Of a stretch of 64,000 nt of DNA, positions 60,117-64,000 are shown piece by piece. Below the pieces are notes generated by a model. It was not told where the DNA came from. It saw only the letters and a list, made by a program, of their open reading frames with translations, and ran no database searches. The translations under genes were made by a program, and so were the position numbers. The stretch covers positions 36,405,183-36,469,182 of the forward strand of contig CM077116.1 in NCBI GenBank assembly GCA_039619475.1. Reading direction: 5' to 3'. Position 1 is the stretch's first letter; each line of letters begins with the position of its first letter. The stretch comes from Icerya purchasi. Its lineage: Eukaryota > Arthropoda > Insecta > Hemiptera > Monophlebidae.

Positions 60117-61980
60117 GTATGTAAAAAAGTAAGTAATATGTATATATATATATATATAAATAAAGATACAAGTGGGGAGAGGATAAGTATGAATGTTTGT
60201 ACGTATGTATTTCACTAGCCAAAATTTTTGATGAAAACAGGTTGTTCAACATGACTGGTTAGCTGCCAACAATTTTCACAAAACTATAAAGCAGCAAAAA
60301 GGACAAAAATCAGAAAGAACAAAAATGAGAAAGTCGATAACTTGTTAAATTCCCAAAAACTAATAAATTATAAAGTTGCGCGTATCAGTCATGGTCGGCA
60401 AAACGACGTAAAATAAAAATTCATGTCCAACACACGCATACCACAACTTAAAAGGCAGCGAAAATCCGTTTAATAACTGAATAAAATACAAATAGTATTC
60501 CGTATGCAAATCGCAATCTGTTAAGCAAGTACAACGGAATTGGGAAAAAGTAAATATTAAGTTACGAGCTAGCTAGAAAACCAACAGAAGTTAGTAAAAA
60601 CGAAAAAAGGAATAGAACCGTACATCAGACGACTTCTAGTACTCCGGTTAAATACGAAAAATGTGCGCAAACAAAGCTTCTACCATGGTGAAACGGGAAT
60701 TTCACTTGCTGGTGAGTCCAAAGGAAAAAGAGAAAAAGAAAAAAGAAAAGTTATAAAAAGCATTTTGAAGAAGAATATAACCAAAACCAATTACATAGCC
60801 CATAATAAAAAATAAAAAAAACAAAAAAAAACAAACTAAAGACCAACAGATGGCGAACGCTGAAACAAGCAAAAAAAAAGTTCATTTTATCCAACAGCTT
60901 TTAAACACCAACATTGCGAACCGGGAAAAGAAAAGAAACAAGAAAGAAAAATGAAACACATTTTTATAATAATGTCTAATTGTATAAATGAAATAGCGAA
61001 CATATATAAAAAAAATTGTTATCGTCGTTATCGCGAGTTTCTAAAATTTGCACAATTCAAAGAGCAAAAAGAACAAAACAAATTAAATCTTGTTTCCAGA
61101 AATGAGATTAATCGCCTATTTATTTAAATAGTGAAATCGGAATTACGAATCGTTCACCCTTTGAATGCTACGAACTAAGCCGGAAGAATTTTAATCCTGT
61201 TTGTTAAATTATCAAAACTGAAATGTGCATTTCAAAAGTTTTCTTAAATACCTGTTCCGTTGCAATATTTATATTAAAACCAAACAAAGTCCTATTTTAT
61301 GTGACTTGCGACCTCTATTTCGATTCCTTCTAGTTTTTTTTTTTTTTTTTATAATCGGATGTTACGGGAATTAAAATTTCCGTAAATCTCTATGAACTCT
61401 GAAACAATGCGAATTACGAAGCTTTACATTGGATTAAATACTATATTATAAAGTTTGTATGTGTTTATCAATATTTTCAAAATATTAATCGAGAGAACTT
61501 TTCATTGAAACATCGTATATTAGTATTCAAAAAGTTGTTTTCGATGCTACTTGAAGGTACAGCATACCAAATACTCTACGCTAGTTACCTGATGACTTTT
61601 ATTTAAAATTATCTAACTGATTGTTCGCTTAAAGTACAACTTGTTCGCGCAGAGCTACATCATTACGAACGGAGAGAATGCCGTAGATCTGAATCCAACA
61701 CGCTTCAATGTAGCCGTGTAAATGACATAATCAAGCCAAACTTTATCCGTCATTCGGATTGGCCGTTCGCGACACGATTGCAGCGCCTTTTTCGTTTCCC
61801 TCGTTATTGTATGTTGTTCTGACTGTACGCTTGCTGCGGATTATTTGTTTTATTATAAAAGTTTTCGGAAATTGTTAACTGATATTTTATTTAGAACACG
61901 TCCGAGTTCGTAGTAAATAATAAAAGGCAAGTAAAATATGCGAATACGAACTTAGTAAAATGAGTGTGAATCTCGATAAT
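60000..61980. other. Non-coding, strongly A-rich from 60.27 to 61.08 kb
   Basis: No gene was recognised. (TA)n runs occur near 60097-60115 and 60140-60158. About 800 bp after 60270 are strikingly A-rich on the plus strand, with many AAAAAG and ACAAAAA words and few T runs. No terminal repeats were found that would define an element. Confidence 0.5.
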
Positions 61981-61983
61981 ATA

Positions 61984-62800
61984 TTACTTTAGTGAACATT
62001 CTTCTTCTTCGTGCAGCCCGATTCGGGTATAACCACATTTCATGGATTCAACCATTTGACGAAATACATCTCGATTTCTTGTAATCTGGAACAATTCTCC
62101 TACTTTTGTAACTCCAGTCCATTTCTTAATATTTTGGAGCCAACAAATCCTTCTTCTTCCTCGTTCCAGTTTCCCTTCTACCGTTCCCATCATAATTGTT
62201 TGCAAAAAGTGATATGTGTTGATCCTCTCATGAAATGTCCAAAGAAATTAATTTTGCGTTTTTTAATTATGTCCGTTAATATCAGATCCGTTTTAATCAA
62301 TTGTAATACCTCCGCATCTTTCATTTTTTTTGTCCATGGTGTCTTCCAGATCCGACGATAACATCACTTTTCAAATGATGAAATACGCTTTTCTATATGT
62401 CCTTTTATTGTCTACGTCTCGCACCCGTATAAGAGTACGCACCATACATAACATTTTAGCACCTTCTTCTTGACTTCCGAATTTAATTTTCTGTCGCAAA
62501 GTACATTCTTCATCTTCATAAATACATACCGGGCTATCTCGATGCGCGTTCTTATTTCCACGTCAAGGTCATTATTTTCCGTTATCCAGCAACCTAGATA
62601 CTTGTATTTTCCTACCCGTTCGATTACCCTACCGTTAAGGAATAGTTTTTTTTTTCCGTAATTAGTTATCTTGGGCCACCATGAACTTGGTTTTCTTAGT
62701 GAATAATTATTTGCCGCGGAACAGCAAAATGGATAATTGGAATGTTCCTTTTTATGAACGTAAAATTCACTAACAAACATAACCCAGCCATACCTGAGAG
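61984..62800 (-). pseudogene. RTE-like LINE, RT end and tail
   Basis: The minus-strand frame 62780-62412 has GKYKYLGCWITENNDLDVEI and KVLKCYVWCVLLYGCET, the segment after the RT active site of RTE/BovB-type elements. A broken middle follows (62400-62210). The frame 62205-61984 then has MGTVEGKLERGRRRICWLQN and a DR-type end (TRNRDVFRQMVESMK). It is closest to the copy at 33.3-34.4 kb. 5'-truncated and frameshifted. Confidence 0.75.
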
Positions 62801-64000
62801 AATTACTTTAAATCGTTTTACGTAAAATTATAGTCGCCGCGGATCTATCGTTGTCGATAGCGTATGCATTTTTATGAAACCCAATGAAAAACTGAGTGGG
62901 CAGCTACTACGGCTTCCTTAAAAATCGATAAACACCCGCAGTTGAACCATGGTGGCCACCGTTGGGAATATTCCGTTACGATTTTAAGATCTTCAGCTGG
63001 TTGCGAGTCGGCCACATCGCTATCTGCCGCAAATCTATCGTCATTCGGTCAGACAGATATCCCGAGAGTTTCCCATATATACTCCTCATTTGTCCAAATA
63101 AATTATCTGCGAGAGAAGAAATAGCCGACTGCAGACTGGAAGTAGGGTACAGAAAATGTTAACCTATACATACATATTTGTACCTGATAGAAAGAAAACT
63201 GCCCCGAAATATGCCACTTCCCCGCTTAAAATCTAACATCGGTATGTCTGTTACTCTTCGAACACCTCTGAAATAATCAGCAACGCTCGAGAAACGAAGT
63301 TCGCCCTAAACCGAAGTAATAAGCTTTCCTCTGGAAGGAGGAAAAAGAGAAACCAGGAACAAGTGCGCTTATGAAAGCAAACGCGGCGCGTGAAAAATAT
63401 GAAAAAGGTAAGTAAATTGTCGAAAATAGATGCAGTCTGAAGTTTCGAAAGTTCACTGTTGGAAATATCGTTTTAACTTTCGATTGAACGTATAAATTTT
63501 AAGAAGAAACTCTTCTGAAGTGGATAGTTATGAAAAAGCGACGTCTGCGAAAGTTCCAGAAACACGTGAATGGAATTTAATTATTAAATTTATCGCTCGT
63601 TTCTACATTCCAAGTTTAGCGTTTTATTATTCATCGCATCGTTTTGAATTGCCCATAATCAGATTCCCGCTCCCCGAGGGAGGGGCATATTTGTCAATAT
63701 CGAATTGCTCTTGAGGAAACAGTAAAAATACTATTAAAAACTGAATCCGCGCAAAAAGGTCGTGTAAATGTCAGCAGTCGAGGGAGAAGGGGAATCTACG
63801 ATCATCTTTACAAATCAAGCAGATAAATCTACCGGAAAAGTGTGTACACGCGCGTATGCTTTTATTGAAGGGCACTCAACTTCAACGGACGAAGCGGAAT
63901 TCGTCCGCTACATTATTGGAAGCTGTTTCATTAGAAGCCCCTTTCGATTTCGATCTATTCGATACCAGGAAAAACGTCGCTCGGTGTAATCGGAATAATT
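62801..64000. other. Non-coding, right end of window
   Basis: No gene was recognised. Several short frames (62942-63162, 63520-63714, 63768-63989) show no motif. I looked for the next kinase exon (the E-C-E...LIR.ML segment) and did not find it here. Confidence 0.45.

Overview
The window looks like insect nuclear DNA: AT-rich, with long introns and a mixed load of insect-type transposable elements (mariner, piggyBac, RTE-like and RNase H-bearing LINEs, Penelope, tRNA-derived SINE, foldback elements). The insect order cannot be fixed from the sequence. I found no rRNA, no CRISPR array and no bacterial-style operon.

Only one host gene is clearly supported. Four exons on the + strand (9889-9952, 40868-40983, 46159-46329, 49019-49142) have matching splice phases and encode 158 contiguous residues from the middle of a salt-inducible kinase of the SIK2 type (AMPK-related family). 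The glycine loop, the VAIK lysine and the start lie left of the window or went unseen. The end of the kinase domain and the tail lie to the right. Nearly everything else is intron: about 30.9 kb, 5.2 kb, 2.7 kb and more than 14.8 kb.

Layout. 0-9.9 kb: a TA-flanked MITE, a LINE 3' fragment split by a tRNA-derived SINE, two foldbacks and a tRNA-like SINE head. 10-26 kb: intron 1 with an antisense LINE (RT and gag relics), a dead piggyBac, a hairpin and a second LINE copy. 26-35.4 kb: the most interesting part, a decayed Polinton/adintovirus-like element. It carries packaging ATPase, integrase, a phospholipase A2-type virion protein and an adenovirus-type protease. It is interrupted by an internally deleted mariner and is associated with an RTE-like LINE, and related segments stand in inverted orientation near both ends. 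35-49 kb: RTE fragment, a perfect 52-bp palindrome, the kinase exons, a third LINE copy and simple repeats. 49-64 kb: a Penelope-like element with 570-bp inverted arms sitting inside one arm of a large foldback, then LINE relics on both strands, a broken mariner and a fourth copy of the + strand LINE family.

The transposon and viral genes are mostly frameshifted or have lost catalytic residues, so they read as fossils. The exceptions that look young are the Penelope element (arms nearly identical) and the perfect palindrome at 38.7 kb. The kinase exons show no damage.
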